In this document: piece by piece, positions 16,773 to 25,890 of the stretch | How positions within the stretch are numbered: position 1 is the stretch's first letter | Layout: each line of letters begins with the position of its first letter | Assembly: GCF_001405015.1 (NCBI RefSeq) | Contig: NZ_CYZX01000013.1 | Coordinates: forward strand, 38,327-102,326 | Source of the DNA: Clostridium disporicum | GTDB lineage: Bacteria > Bacillota > Clostridia > Clostridiales > Clostridiaceae | Direction: 5' to 3' | DNA length: 64,000 nt | Position numbers and translations under genes: made by a program | The notes under the pieces: model-generated | What the model was told of the DNA's origin: nothing | The model's input: the letters and a program-made list of their open reading frames with translations, nothing else | Databases searched by the model: none

Positions 16773-16807
16773 TAAAGCATAACTTATAATTATTTTTAAA
16801 ATATACT

Positions 16808-17884
16808 CTATTCTCTAAGTATATCTATTATATCCTGACCATACTTATCAATCTTACTAGGTCCAAAACCTATTATTTGAATAAGCTTCTTTTTATTATC
16901 TGGATTAAGCTTAATTATTTCCTCTATCATTTCATCATTATATATATAATACGGCTTAATATTTTCTTCTCTAGCTTTATAAGTTCTATATTTCTTAAGC
17001 TCATCAACTAACTGTTCATAAGACTTTACTTTATCTAAAACCTCATTATTTAAATTTTCATCAATAACTTCTTCTTTAGAGCTATATCCAATATCCTCTA
17101 TAATAGATTTTTCTTCTAATTTTACTTCTATAAAATCTATTTCAGTTAAATTGTATTTTTTATTATAATCATATTTTATATCAATGTTATTTGCTATAAA
17201 ATATTCAGCTATTTTCTTCATCTTATCTTCAAACATTTTTTTCTCTTTACTGTAGCAACTTAATTTTCTATTTATAAGTTCTGTTAACTCATCATAAGTA
17301 AAAATCTCATATTTAACTTTCTTAGGTGCTTTACTCTTATTAACTATACTCTTATCATTTGATACAATAACGCTCGAAAAAATAGGTAATGTTTTAATTA
17401 TTCCAGCTTCTATTAAAAGATCTCTAACTACTTTTACATTTTTATTATTTTGTAATATAGGACTAATAACTTTCTCGCTATCTATAATCTTATTATTTTT
17501 ATCTTTTATATATCTAACAAAGTCTCCTGCTTCATTTATATGTATCTCTCCATTAAGCCCCTTAGTCTCTAATATCATAACAAACCTAGTTGTAATTACT
17601 ATAAAGTCTAATTGTGCTATATAATCTCCATCCTTTATTTTTATATCATGTAAACATATCATCGGTATAGAAGAATTCTTTAATTCAAGATACACATTCT
17701 TTTCACCTTGTATTACATTTTTTAAAAATTCTATATCTCTTTCTATATATTTAACCTTACTAGACTTAACCTTATTTTTTAACTCTAATAAGTCACTTAA
17801 TTCTTTATTTTCTTCTTTAAAATCTTTATAAAACACTGGTGTTTTTATTTCTCTTATGCCAAATAAATTTTTAAATATTGCCAT
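16808..17884 (-). CDS. NERD domain protein with C-terminal HRDC domain
   Basis: A 358-residue cytosolic protein. Residues about 55-170 match the nuclease-related domain (NERD): LKNSSIPMICLHDIKIKDGDYIAQLDFIVITTRFVMILETKGLNGEI, with D and E/K positions like those of restriction-endonuclease folds. Residues about 290-358 look like an HRDC nucleic-acid-binding domain (YEQLVDELKKYRTYKAREENIKPYYIYNDEMIEEII...LIQIIGFGPSKIDKYGQDI). A role in DNA processing is likely but unproven. It is monocistronic, next to the compact hairpin element. Confidence 0.85.
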   Translation of the reverse strand: MAIFKNLFGIREIKTPVFYKDFKEENKELSDLLELKNKVKSSKVKYIERDIEFLKNVIQGEKNVYLELKNSSIPMICLHDIKIKDGDYIAQLDFIVITTRFVMILETKGLNGEIHINEAGDFVRYIKDKNNKIIDSEKVISPILQNNKNVKVVRDLLIEAGIIKTLPIFSSVIVSNDKSIVNKSKAPKKVKYEIFTYDELTELINRKLSCYSKEKKMFEDKMKKIAEYFIANNIDIKYDYNKKYNLTEIDFIEVKLEEKSIIEDIGYSSKEEVIDENLNNEVLDKVKSYEQLVDELKKYRTYKAREENIKPYYIYNDEMIEEIIKLNPDNKKKLIQIIGFGPSKIDKYGQDIIDILRE

Positions 17885-17966
17885 CTCTATACGTCCTCCT
17901 TATGTAAATATTATAGCATATTTTCTATATAAGTTAATATTTAGCACAAGAAGAACAAAAATAAAA

Positions 17967-18036
17967 TGCAAAGCACTTTGGTGAAAAGTAGCCTTTTCAC
18001 TTCGACGAAGTCGACCTTTCACCTGTGAGCTTTGCA
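17967..18036. repeat. Compact hairpin-array element (copy A)
   Basis: Nested inverted repeats: outer TGCAAAGC (17967-17974) / GCTTTGCA (18029-18036), next GGTGAAA (17980-17986) / TTTCACC (18017-18023), and inside GTGAAAAG-TAGC-CTTTTCAC (17981-18000) and TCGAC-GAA-GTCGA (18002-18014). Positions 17999-18032 are identical, on the opposite strand, to 55954-55987 in the expanded copy. The element lies between the NERD gene and the 3' end of a sensor kinase gene. Confidence 0.85.
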
Positions 18037-18048
18037 AACAATTTATTC

Positions 18049-21000
18049 CTATTGTCTTACAGGTAATATAATAATAAATTCACTACCTTTACCTAATTCA
18101 CTTTCTACCCAAATAATACCATTATGAAGTTCTATTAATTGTTTACTTAAAGTTAATCCTAATCCACTTCCACCATGTTCTTCGGTACTCTCTGAGTATG
18201 TCTGTGAAAATCTATCAAAAATACTCTTATGATACTTAGGATCTATTCCTATTCCATTATCTTTTACAGATATTTTTATCCTATCACCTAAATCCCATAT
18301 GAAAACTTGAATTATTCCATCTCTATTTGTAAATTTAATAGCATTTGATATTAAATTCATTATAACTCTTTCAATTTCTATATCATCACACTCTATTATC
18401 TTTTCTTCTATAAAAGGTTCAATAATAAGTTCAATACCATTTTCTTCAATTAATTCCTTCATAGATAATGCTAGTTCTTCAACTAAATATACTATATCAT
18501 GTTGCTTAAAATTCAACCTGTATGTTCCAGACTCTATCTTAGACGTATATATTATATTATCTATTAGATTCATAAGCCTTGTACAATTTCTCTTTATACT
18601 ATTCATATAATAAGCCATTTTTTCCTTAGGAATTTTCTGTTCTTGATTATTTAAATTTTCTATAACCTTTTGAGTAGATGATATTATATTTAATGGAGTT
18701 CTTAATTCATGTGATAGATTTATGAAGTAATTATTTTTATATTTTTCATGACTTAATAATTTTGAATATAGAACATTATTTTCAATTAACTTATTATTTA
18801 ATTCTAGTGTCCTTTGTTTTACCATACTATCTAATATTTTAACCCTATTCCATATTACATAAATTATAATAATTACTAATGTACCATAACAAAAATAAGC
18901 AAAATGAGTTTTCCATGGTGGATTATCTATTTTAATCTTAATACTCGTAGGCTCACTCCACTTACCACTAGAATTCCTAGCTGCTATTTGAAATACATAT
19001 TCTCCTGGGTTAATATTTGTATAATTAATACTAGTTTTACTCTCTGAAAATACCCACTCTTTATCTAGTCCAAATAATCTATATGCATAATTTATTTTTC
19101 TATTATCTTTATAATCTGGCAAAAAGAATTCAAACTCTAATTGATTGTTTTTATAATCTAACTTTATTTCATCAGATATAATTAACTTTCCATAATTAGT
19201 AGATAATGATTCAATTTGAACATTTGGTATAAATTCTTTTTCATTTATTTGTTCTGGTCTAAAGCTTGTTAGTCCGTTTATTCCACCAAAAAACATTTCT
19301 CCACTATTGCTTTTAAAATAAGCATACTGATTAAATTCATTTCCTTGAATGCCATCAGCACTCTCATAGTTTATAAACTTTTCTTCTTCTATATTAAATT
19401 TAGTAATTCCATAGTTAGTACTAGCCCATAAATACTCTTCATCTTCTAGTAAAATTCCATATACAAAATTATTAGGTAATCCGTCTTCCTCTGTATATCG
19501 CTTATACTCTTCACTTTCCTTATTAAACTTGATTATACCATAATCAGTAGCTAACCAAATGTTCCCCTTAGAATCAGAATTTATTGAAATAATATAATTA
19601 TATGTATTGTTACTCGCTTCTTTATTCTCCCCAAAATAATTGTATTTTTTAATCTCTGCTGTCTTTTTATTAAATCTTATTAGCCCATCTTCTATACTAC
19701 CTGCAATCCATATCATTCCATCCTTATCTTCATGGATATCATTAAAAAATAATTTATTTACTCCAGCATCCATAAAACTTTGTGAATAGTTACCAAACTT
19801 CCCATTTCTATCAGAAATTCCTATACCATCCCTTGTTCCTATCCATAGTATTCCTTCACTATCTATAAGTAAAGTTCTTACATCATTACAAGGTAATCCA
19901 CTTTCTTCTCTATACTGAATTTTCTCCTTTGTATTTTTATTATACTTATCTAAGCCATTTTCAGTAGCTATCCAAATCTCATCATCTATTCCAGTAATAT
20001 CTCTAACTAAGTTATTACTAATATAAAATTCCCCATCATAGTCTTCTATCTGGTCAACTCTTATTAATTTATTATTTTTTCTATCAAAAACATTTAATCC
20101 ATCAAACATTGTGCCTATCCATAAAATTCCATCATTATCTTCATATATTCCTGATATGTTGTCAGAGCTTAAAGAGTTATTATCAAATGGATCTGCTTTA
20201 TAATAATTAAATAAATTTTCTGGATTAAATAAACTTATCCCTTCACTAGTCCCTATCCAAATCGCTCCTGAACTATCCTCACAAATAGTCATTGTATCAT
20301 TACTAATTAGACTACCTAAGTTATATCTAGAAGATTTATATTTAATAAATTTTTTCTCTTCTTCAATGAATTTACTAAAACCATTATCAGTAGCTACCCA
20401 TACGTCCCCCCTACTATCTCTTAATATATCTCTTATATAGGAACCTGGAATTCCACTATCAAGACCAGGCATGAACTTTTCTATAGCTCCTGTTTCCAAA
20501 TTTAACTTATTTAGTCCTCCATAATAAGTTCCAACCCATAAATATCCTAGATTATCGGCATGTAAACTATAAATAAAATTATGACTTATACTATTTTCGT
20601 CATCTTCATGTGCAAAATATCTTTCCAATATCCCAGTTTTATTATTAATTCTATTTAATCCATTTCTTGTTCCTACCCAATAATTTCCGTATACATCTTC
20701 TGTTAATGAATATACTTCTTGATTGCTCAATGAACTATTGTAATCTTCTGAATTATATATTCTTATAAAATTATCATTTTCTCTGTCATAAATATTTAAT
20801 CCATCATTAGTTCCTACTAAAATATCTCCCTTTTTACTTACCATTATTGCTCTAATTCTATAATGCGAAATATTACATCCATTTTCATTTGGTAAATAAT
20901 TTGTTATTTCATCAGTTATCGTATTTATCTTGCTTAATCCAGCAGTAGTTCCTACCCATATATTTCCATCTAAATCCTCTTTTAAATCTGTTATTGAATT

Positions 21001-21276
21001 TCCACTTATACTATTTTCTTTATGATTATATTTATATACTTGAAACTTACTTCCATTATATTTATTTAACCCATCACCAGTTCCAATCCACATATATCCT
21101 TTTCTATCTTGAATTATAGTAGAAACACTAATTTGTGATAATCCATCATCAGTTGTTATACGCTTGAAATTTCGATTTGCATCATTAACAACTGCATAGG
21201 TTTTATCAACTATACAATTAAAAATTACAATTATGAATAATATTACAATCAATATACTTTTATATTTATTATTCAT
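18049..21276 (-). CDS. Propeller-type sensor histidine kinase (first)
   Basis: A 1075-residue kinase with the sensor half of a hybrid two-component system. A signal peptide or anchor (1-28) precedes some fourteen Reg_prop beta-propeller repeats (W-x-G-T units such as GYMWIGTGDGLNKYN, GNIWVGTTAGLSKIN) to about residue 680. A Y_Y_Y domain follows (INYAYRLFGLDKEWVFSE...NINPGEYVFQIAARNSSG), then a TM helix near 795-815 and the HisKA H-box NLSHELRTP (His about 855). N-box NLISNAIKFTN and G boxes DNGIGI and GSGLGLTLSKQLIELHNG complete it. It lacks receiver and AraC domains, and no response regulator is adjacent. Paralogue of 49927-53106. Polysaccharide sensing is a guess from the family. Confidence 0.92.
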   Translation of the reverse strand: MNNKYKSILIVILFIIVIFNCIVDKTYAVVNDANRNFKRITTDDGLSQISVSTIIQDRKGYMWIGTGDGLNKYNGSKFQVYKYNHKENSISGNSITDLKEDLDGNIWVGTTAGLSKINTITDEITNYLPNENGCNISHYRIRAIMVSKKGDILVGTNDGLNIYDRENDNFIRIYNSEDYNSSLSNQEVYSLTEDVYGNYWVGTRNGLNRINNKTGILERYFAHEDDENSISHNFIYSLHADNLGYLWVGTYYGGLNKLNLETGAIEKFMPGLDSGIPGSYIRDILRDSRGDVWVATDNGFSKFIEEEKKFIKYKSSRYNLGSLISNDTMTICEDSSGAIWIGTSEGISLFNPENLFNYYKADPFDNNSLSSDNISGIYEDNDGILWIGTMFDGLNVFDRKNNKLIRVDQIEDYDGEFYISNNLVRDITGIDDEIWIATENGLDKYNKNTKEKIQYREESGLPCNDVRTLLIDSEGILWIGTRDGIGISDRNGKFGNYSQSFMDAGVNKLFFNDIHEDKDGMIWIAGSIEDGLIRFNKKTAEIKKYNYFGENKEASNNTYNYIISINSDSKGNIWLATDYGIIKFNKESEEYKRYTEEDGLPNNFVYGILLEDEEYLWASTNYGITKFNIEEEKFINYESADGIQGNEFNQYAYFKSNSGEMFFGGINGLTSFRPEQINEKEFIPNVQIESLSTNYGKLIISDEIKLDYKNNQLEFEFFLPDYKDNRKINYAYRLFGLDKEWVFSESKTSINYTNINPGEYVFQIAARNSSGKWSEPTSIKIKIDNPPWKTHFAYFCYGTLVIIIIYVIWNRVKILDSMVKQRTLELNNKLIENNVLYSKLLSHEKYKNNYFINLSHELRTPLNIISSTQKVIENLNNQEQKIPKEKMAYYMNSIKRNCTRLMNLIDNIIYTSKIESGTYRLNFKQHDIVYLVEELALSMKELIEENGIELIIEPFIEEKIIECDDIEIERVIMNLISNAIKFTNRDGIIQVFIWDLGDRIKISVKDNGIGIDPKYHKSIFDRFSQTYSESTEEHGGSGLGLTLSKQLIELHNGIIWVESELGKGSEFIIILPVRQ

Positions 21277-21380
21277 ACTTTTTCCCCATCCTTATTTTCC
21301 TTATATTTCCTTTTTATTAATTATATCATTTTATTTGATTTTTTTACAATAAATATGATTTTATTACATATAAAAACAAA

Positions 21381-21418
21381 AAAAGGATATCTCCAATACA
21401 TTTTTAGAGATACCTTCT
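21381..21418 (-). terminator. Terminator of the diguanylate cyclase gene
   Basis: The minus strand reads AAGGTATCTC, loop, GAGATATCCTTTTTTTG: a stem with one bulge and a T7 tail. Confidence 0.85.
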
Positions 21419-21443
21419 TTGAATATTATCTAATATGCTTTTA

Positions 21444-23543
21444 TTAATAATATGCTACAACCTTATTCTTTCCAGAATTTTTAGCTTTATATAAAGCTTT
21501 ATCTGCCTCACTAATAATTTGTTGAAAAGTTTTATCAGTAGCATCCATCTTAGTTATACCTATACTAGAGGTTACTTTAATTATTTCATTTTCACCTATG
21601 TTAATAACTGTATTTTCAATATTATTCCTTATTCTTTCTGCAATTTTTAAATAGCTATTTTTATCGTCCTTTACTATAACTATAAACTCTTCTCCACCAT
21701 ATCTTCCTACAATATCGCATTCTCTTATGGATTCTTTAATAACTTTAGCTATACTAGCAAGAACCTTGTCTCCAGTTTGATGTCCGTAAGTATCATTTAT
21801 TTTTTTAAAATTATCTACATCAACCATCATAACCCAATAGCTATCATAATATTTTTTTACCTTATTATATATTTTTTCACTTTTTCTTAAAGCTTCTCTT
21901 CTGTTAAATATCTTTGTTAACACATCATAATTAGCTCTATATTTTATTTCTTTATAAAGTCTAGAATTTTCTAAAGCTATACCTATATATGTAGATAATA
22001 TCTTTAAAGTATTTACATCTTTTAATGTAAAAGCATTTTTTTCATATGCTTGTACACCAATTACTCCTATGACTTTTGAATGTATCATTATAGGTACAAA
22101 TATCAAAGACTGAGAAAAACGCTCTAATGTCCTACTTTGTTCTTCTGCTAATTTTTCTATAAAATCTTCAAAATTGTTAAAATATTTATAATACTCTCTT
22201 TTTAAATCATTTATTAATATCTCTTGTTTATGATTAATAGCATATACTCCAAATCTATTTTCGTCATCAAGATTAATTGGAGGCATTTCTAATTTATCAT
22301 CTAAGTTCATACATAATTTATACTCTAAAGTTTTTTTCTCGTCATTTATTAAAGATATTTGAAGTACATCACATTGAATTAAATTTTTAATCTCCTCAGC
22401 AATAATTTTATAAATATTTTTTCTATTTAAATTTGCTGTTATCCTTTGACCTACGCTATATAAAACTTCCATTTGGTTATATAAAAATTTATATACCTTC
22501 GATTCTTCTTCTTCTCTTTTTTTATCTAAATTTTTTATACTCTCACGTCGTGTCTTATTAAATATTTCTTTTTGTAACATATTAACTTTTTCCAAATATA
22601 AATATGCATTTTCATAATCACCTATATTTTTATAGGCTAAACTTATATTTGAATATATTTTATTTTTATTTCTTATAGAATTAACAATCTCTATATTTTC
22701 TTCTACTTCTTTAAGCTTTATAATAGCTTCCTTATATCTTCCTACCCTTAAATCTACTTCAGACCAGTATAGTAAAGCTTCATTTAAACATAATTTCTGT
22801 TCTGTCTCTCTAGAGATGTTTATACTTTCTTGAAACTTTTCATCAGCAATATTATATAATCCCTTAGCACAATAAGTTCGTCCCATTTGCTCTAAAACTC
22901 CTGGAATCAAGGTTGTAGCAAAACTTTTAGCAATTCCTAACGCACTTTCTAAATACTCTAATGATAGCTCATAATTCCCCAATTCTCTTTCACATTCTGC
23001 AAGATTCATTAAATTTACTATCTTATTATGATTTGCATTTATATTAGGTAAATTAGCTATCTGCTCAAGTAATTCTTTTGCCTTTTCAAACTCTCCTATC
23101 TCTACATATGTTATAGACATATTATTTTTAATACTGTTTAAAGCTTGATAATTGCAACATTTTTCTGCTAATTCTATTCCTTCCATTCCGTATTCAATAG
23201 CTTTATCAAACTGTTGTATAAAAGAATAATTACCTACTAAAGCATTTATAGCAGATAAAATCCCTTCGGAATTCTTTTGTTTTTGGAATATGTTGTATGC
23301 TTCTATATGAACATCTATAGCCTTATTAAAATTACCTAATTCATGTTGTATCCAACCATAGTTATGAATTATCCAAGGATATGCATGTTTTAAATCTTTT
23401 TCTTTTACATAATCTATTAATTTTTCATATATTTCTTTTGAAATTTTAAGTTCTAATTCATTTATCTTACTACAAATTATATTTATATATTCTTCATCAA
23501 TAGCTATTTTTTCTAATTCTTGAATAACATCTTCGAAGTTCAT
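21444..23543 (-). CDS. TPR-GAF-GGDEF diguanylate cyclase
   Basis: About 699 residues, with no signal peptide or membrane helix, so cytosolic. The N-terminal 330 residues are tetratricopeptide-like repeats (YGWIQHELGNFNKAIDVHIEAYNIFQ and similar). A coiled segment near 340-370 precedes a GAF-like domain (YSVGQRITANLNRKNIYKIIAEEI...GVIGVQAYEKNAFTLKDVNTLKILSTYIGIALENSRLYKEI). The C-terminal GGDEF domain has DVDNFKKINDTYGHQTGDKVL and the active site GRYGGEEFIV (about residue 614), so c-di-GMP synthesis is predicted. The ATG at 23543 follows GGAGG; a TTG at 23576 is rejected. No RxxD inhibitory site was identified. Confidence 0.92.
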   Translation of the reverse strand: MNFEDVIQELEKIAIDEEYINIICSKINELELKISKEIYEKLIDYVKEKDLKHAYPWIIHNYGWIQHELGNFNKAIDVHIEAYNIFQKQKNSEGILSAINALVGNYSFIQQFDKAIEYGMEGIELAEKCCNYQALNSIKNNMSITYVEIGEFEKAKELLEQIANLPNINANHNKIVNLMNLAECERELGNYELSLEYLESALGIAKSFATTLIPGVLEQMGRTYCAKGLYNIADEKFQESINISRETEQKLCLNEALLYWSEVDLRVGRYKEAIIKLKEVEENIEIVNSIRNKNKIYSNISLAYKNIGDYENAYLYLEKVNMLQKEIFNKTRRESIKNLDKKREEEESKVYKFLYNQMEVLYSVGQRITANLNRKNIYKIIAEEIKNLIQCDVLQISLINDEKKTLEYKLCMNLDDKLEMPPINLDDENRFGVYAINHKQEILINDLKREYYKYFNNFEDFIEKLAEEQSRTLERFSQSLIFVPIMIHSKVIGVIGVQAYEKNAFTLKDVNTLKILSTYIGIALENSRLYKEIKYRANYDVLTKIFNRREALRKSEKIYNKVKKYYDSYWVMMVDVDNFKKINDTYGHQTGDKVLASIAKVIKESIRECDIVGRYGGEEFIVIVKDDKNSYLKIAERIRNNIENTVINIGENEIIKVTSSIGITKMDATDKTFQQIISEADKALYKAKNSGKNKVVAYY

Positions 23544-23677
23544 TTTTCCTCCATAAATGAAACACTTTAAATTCAAAATATTTCATATTTTTCATTAATA
23601 TACCACACGTACTATTATTGTAATATAAGTTATATTAATATGTAAATGAATATCGTATCTTTAAGCATTAAATCACT

Positions 23678-23711
23678 GTAGGTATTTCTTAAATATACTA
23701 GAAATACCTAC
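23678..23711 (-). terminator. Hairpin after the ParA-partner gene
   Basis: Perfect 12-bp arms GTAGGTATTTCT (23678-23689) and AGAAATACCTAC (23700-23711). The downstream T-run is poor, so this is a probable terminator or 3' stabiliser. Confidence 0.5.
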
Positions 23712-23725
23712 TATAAATCTTAATA

Positions 23726-24175
23726 TTAACCTTCTCTTAATATTTTCATCTTAATCTTAACTCCTACTGTACCTTCAACTAACTTATCTATAATTTCATC
23801 TTTTTTACTTTTGCTTTTAACAAAAATTTCTGCTTGCTTAGCTATAGCCTTTAATTCTTTTACTTTTAAACCACTATTTTTCAAATAATCTAAAGCTTCT
23901 TCTTTAGTTAAAAATGAATTTAATTTTATTAAAGCCTCTCCTAATATATTGCTCTCAGATGATTTCTCAGCCTTATTATCTTTAGCTTTTTCCTTATTTG
24001 TCCTAGGCTCTTTCACCAATTTCTTTTTATCTACTAAATTATTTTTATCAACTTGTCCATCTTTTAAAGTTAAAACTTTTACTCCATCAAGTAATTGTTT
24101 TAATTGTAAGTCATCAAGGTTTAATACATATTCAAATACTAATTTATTAACCTTTAAAATATCACTCTTCTCCAT
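23726..24175 (-). CDS. ParA-linked small protein with SAP/Rho-N-like tail
   Basis: A 149-residue protein encoded 6 nt after the ParA-type gene, so the two are translated together. The N-terminal part is helical (MEKSDILKVNKLVFEYVLNLDDLQLKQLLDGVKVL), then comes a Lys-rich linker (about 60-85). The C-terminal helices LTKEEALDYLKNSGLKVKELKAIAKQAEIFVKSKSKKDEIIDKLVE resemble a SAP or Rho-N type nucleic-acid-binding motif. It has no ParB nuclease domain. By position it could be the DNA-binding or adaptor partner of the ParA ATPase. Function unproven. Confidence 0.7.
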   Translation of the reverse strand: MEKSDILKVNKLVFEYVLNLDDLQLKQLLDGVKVLTLKDGQVDKNNLVDKKKLVKEPRTNKEKAKDNKAEKSSESNILGEALIKLNSFLTKEEALDYLKNSGLKVKELKAIAKQAEIFVKSKSKKDEIIDKLVEGTVGVKIKMKILREG

Positions 24176-24181
24176 TGTTCC

Positions 24182-25096
24182 TTACACCCTTCTTAAAAAT
24201 TCTTTTTCTAAACTCTCAAAATCTAAATGTATTGGAGTCTTCTTTCTATTTAAATTTGTTAATACAAAAGGAATATCATTATTATTATCTATCTCCTCAT
24301 CATTTGCTCTAATCTTTGAATTGAATATATCTAAATTTTCTTCATAATTTATCTCATTTAAATATTGTTTATGCATTAATTTTGGTTGTCCATTTATTAT
24401 TTTTACCATAGTAGGTAATACACCCATAAGCTTTACATCCATATGCTTAAATTGATAAAAATCAAATTCATTTATCCCTGTTTCAACTTCTTTTTTTAAA
24501 TTTTCTACATGCTCCAATAAGGTAGGTGCCCCTACTGTAGAAAGATAATCCAATTTAGTTGGCACTATATATGAATCAGATGCATACATTGCACTTTGAG
24601 TAATTAAATCAAAACTTGGTTGACAATCTAATAGTACAAAATCATATTCTCCATATACTGTCATCAACTCTTCTCTCAAACCAGATATGCATCTAAGTTT
24701 ATTTTTAGTGTATTTTCTCTTTGTATTTCCAGATATACTTCTTGCTAACTCTATTTGTATTTCATATAAATCTGTACTAGATGGTAATAAGCTTATAGCT
24801 TGTCCTCCATTTTTAGTTATTATAGTATTAGCCTTTAAATCTGTGGTAATATATTTTTTTATACTATCTTTTTTCCTATTAATAATTGAATTAAATAAAG
24901 TTTTTATTGTTTTTGTATCCTTGTATGTCCTTTTCCAATCATCAATTCCCATATATGAAAAAGTCAAACTGGCCTGAGGATCTAAATCTATTAATAATAC
25001 CTTATATCCATCTAAAGCTAATAAAGCACCTAAATTTGATACAACTGTACTTTTCCCAACTCCTCCTTTGTAATTAACAACAGAAATTATTTTCAA
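24182..25096 (-). CDS. ParA/Soj-family ATPase
   Basis: A 304-residue P-loop ATPase of the ParA/MinD superfamily. It has the deviant Walker A YKGGVGKSTVVSNLG (residues 9-23), Walker A' LLIDLDPQASLTFSYMG (about 35-50) and Walker B FVLLDCQPSFDLI (about 150). Such ATPases move DNA or protein cargo across the nucleoid. The classical chromosomal soj is followed by spo0J; here the next gene is a 149-residue non-ParB protein. This is therefore an accessory partition-like or positioning module rather than the main par locus. No parS-like site was recognised nearby. Confidence 0.88.
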   Translation of the reverse strand: MKIISVVNYKGGVGKSTVVSNLGALLALDGYKVLLIDLDPQASLTFSYMGIDDWKRTYKDTKTIKTLFNSIINRKKDSIKKYITTDLKANTIITKNGGQAISLLPSSTDLYEIQIELARSISGNTKRKYTKNKLRCISGLREELMTVYGEYDFVLLDCQPSFDLITQSAMYASDSYIVPTKLDYLSTVGAPTLLEHVENLKKEVETGINEFDFYQFKHMDVKLMGVLPTMVKIINGQPKLMHKQYLNEINYEENLDIFNSKIRANDEEIDNNNDIPFVLTNLNRKKTPIHLDFESLEKEFLRRV

Positions 25097-25305
25097 TTAA
25101 CTTCCTCCTATAAATACTCCCATCATATTTATACTGTAGTTTTCTTTATTTAATTACATTACTATTAAATTTAGATTTTAAAGTTCTATCTAAATATAAT
25201 CACCTTTATAAACATTTTCTATCGTACTCTAAATTGCAATTTAACTATCAAATTTGGCAATATAAAAATATCGGCAAAATATAAAATTATTATTAGTAAT
25301 ATTTC

Positions 25306-25332
25306 TTTAAATAAATACTATATTTATTTAAA
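25306..25332 (+). promoter_or_regulatory. 11-bp palindrome in front of the CsoR-type gene
   Basis: Perfect arms TTTAAATAAAT (25306-25316) and ATTTATTTAAA (25322-25332) with a 5-nt centre directly abut the ribosome site. This is a candidate autoregulatory operator. Confidence 0.45.
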
Positions 25333-25349
25333 GGGGGGGGACTTTTATT

Positions 25350-25718
25350 ATGGCCATAAAAGAAATTAATGAAAAAAAAGAACATATCCATATTAGTGAT
25401 GATGGAAAGACCTATATTCATAGCCATGATAGTAATAATGGGAGTACCCATAAGCATGTCCATCAAAACACTAAAGCAGTACTAAATAGATTAGCAAAAG
25501 CAAAAGGTCACTTAGAATCAGTAAAAAGAATGGTTGAAAATGATAGAGATTGTAGTGAGGTACTAATCCAGTTAGCTGCAGTAATATCAGCACTAACTAG
25601 TACAGGAAAAGTAATCTTACAAGAACATATAGAGCACTGCCTTGTAGAAGCTGTAGAATCTGGTGATAGACAAGCTATAGAAGACCTTAATAAAGCAATA
25701 AATTTATTTATAAAATAA
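25350..25718 (+). CDS. CsoR/FrmR-family metal-sensing repressor with His-rich N-terminus
   Basis: A 122-residue all-helical repressor (DUF156 family). Residues about 45-122 form the core LNRLAKAKGHLESVKRMVENDRDCSEVLIQLAAVISALTSTGKVILQEHIEHCLVEA. This core contains the CsoR-type Cys-His-Cys ligands (Cys in RDCSE, His and Cys in EHIEHC), consistent with Cu(I) or another thiophilic metal. An N-terminal extension of about 35 residues is packed with histidines (HIHISDD, YIHSHDS, THKHVHQ), which suggests added metal binding. The ribosome site is a run of eight Gs. No copA, copZ or other metal exporter is adjacent. Confidence 0.88.
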   Translation: MAIKEINEKKEHIHISDDGKTYIHSHDSNNGSTHKHVHQNTKAVLNRLAKAKGHLESVKRMVENDRDCSEVLIQLAAVISALTSTGKVILQEHIEHCLVEAVESGDRQAIEDLNKAINLFIK

Positions 25719-25772
25719 TTAATTAATTTTAGGTTATTTATTTAAATAAAATATTTCCTTGGAAATAAAGCA

Positions 25773-25860
25773 ATAACGGGAATATATAGCTATCTATTAA
25801 CTACATACTCCCGTTATCTAATAACCTATCCTTCTGGTTAGCAGGATAGGTTAATTTTTA
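25773..25860 (+). terminator. Tandem hairpins after the CsoR-type gene
   Basis: Hairpin 1: ATAACGGGA (25773-25781) / TCCCGTTAT (25809-25817). Hairpin 2: TAACCTATCC (25822-25831) / GGATAGGTTA (25844-25853), followed by ATTTTTA. The second is a good intrinsic terminator; the first may be a separate structure. Confidence 0.75.
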
Positions 25861-25890
25861 ATAAATTTATATACGTATACTTATATTTTC

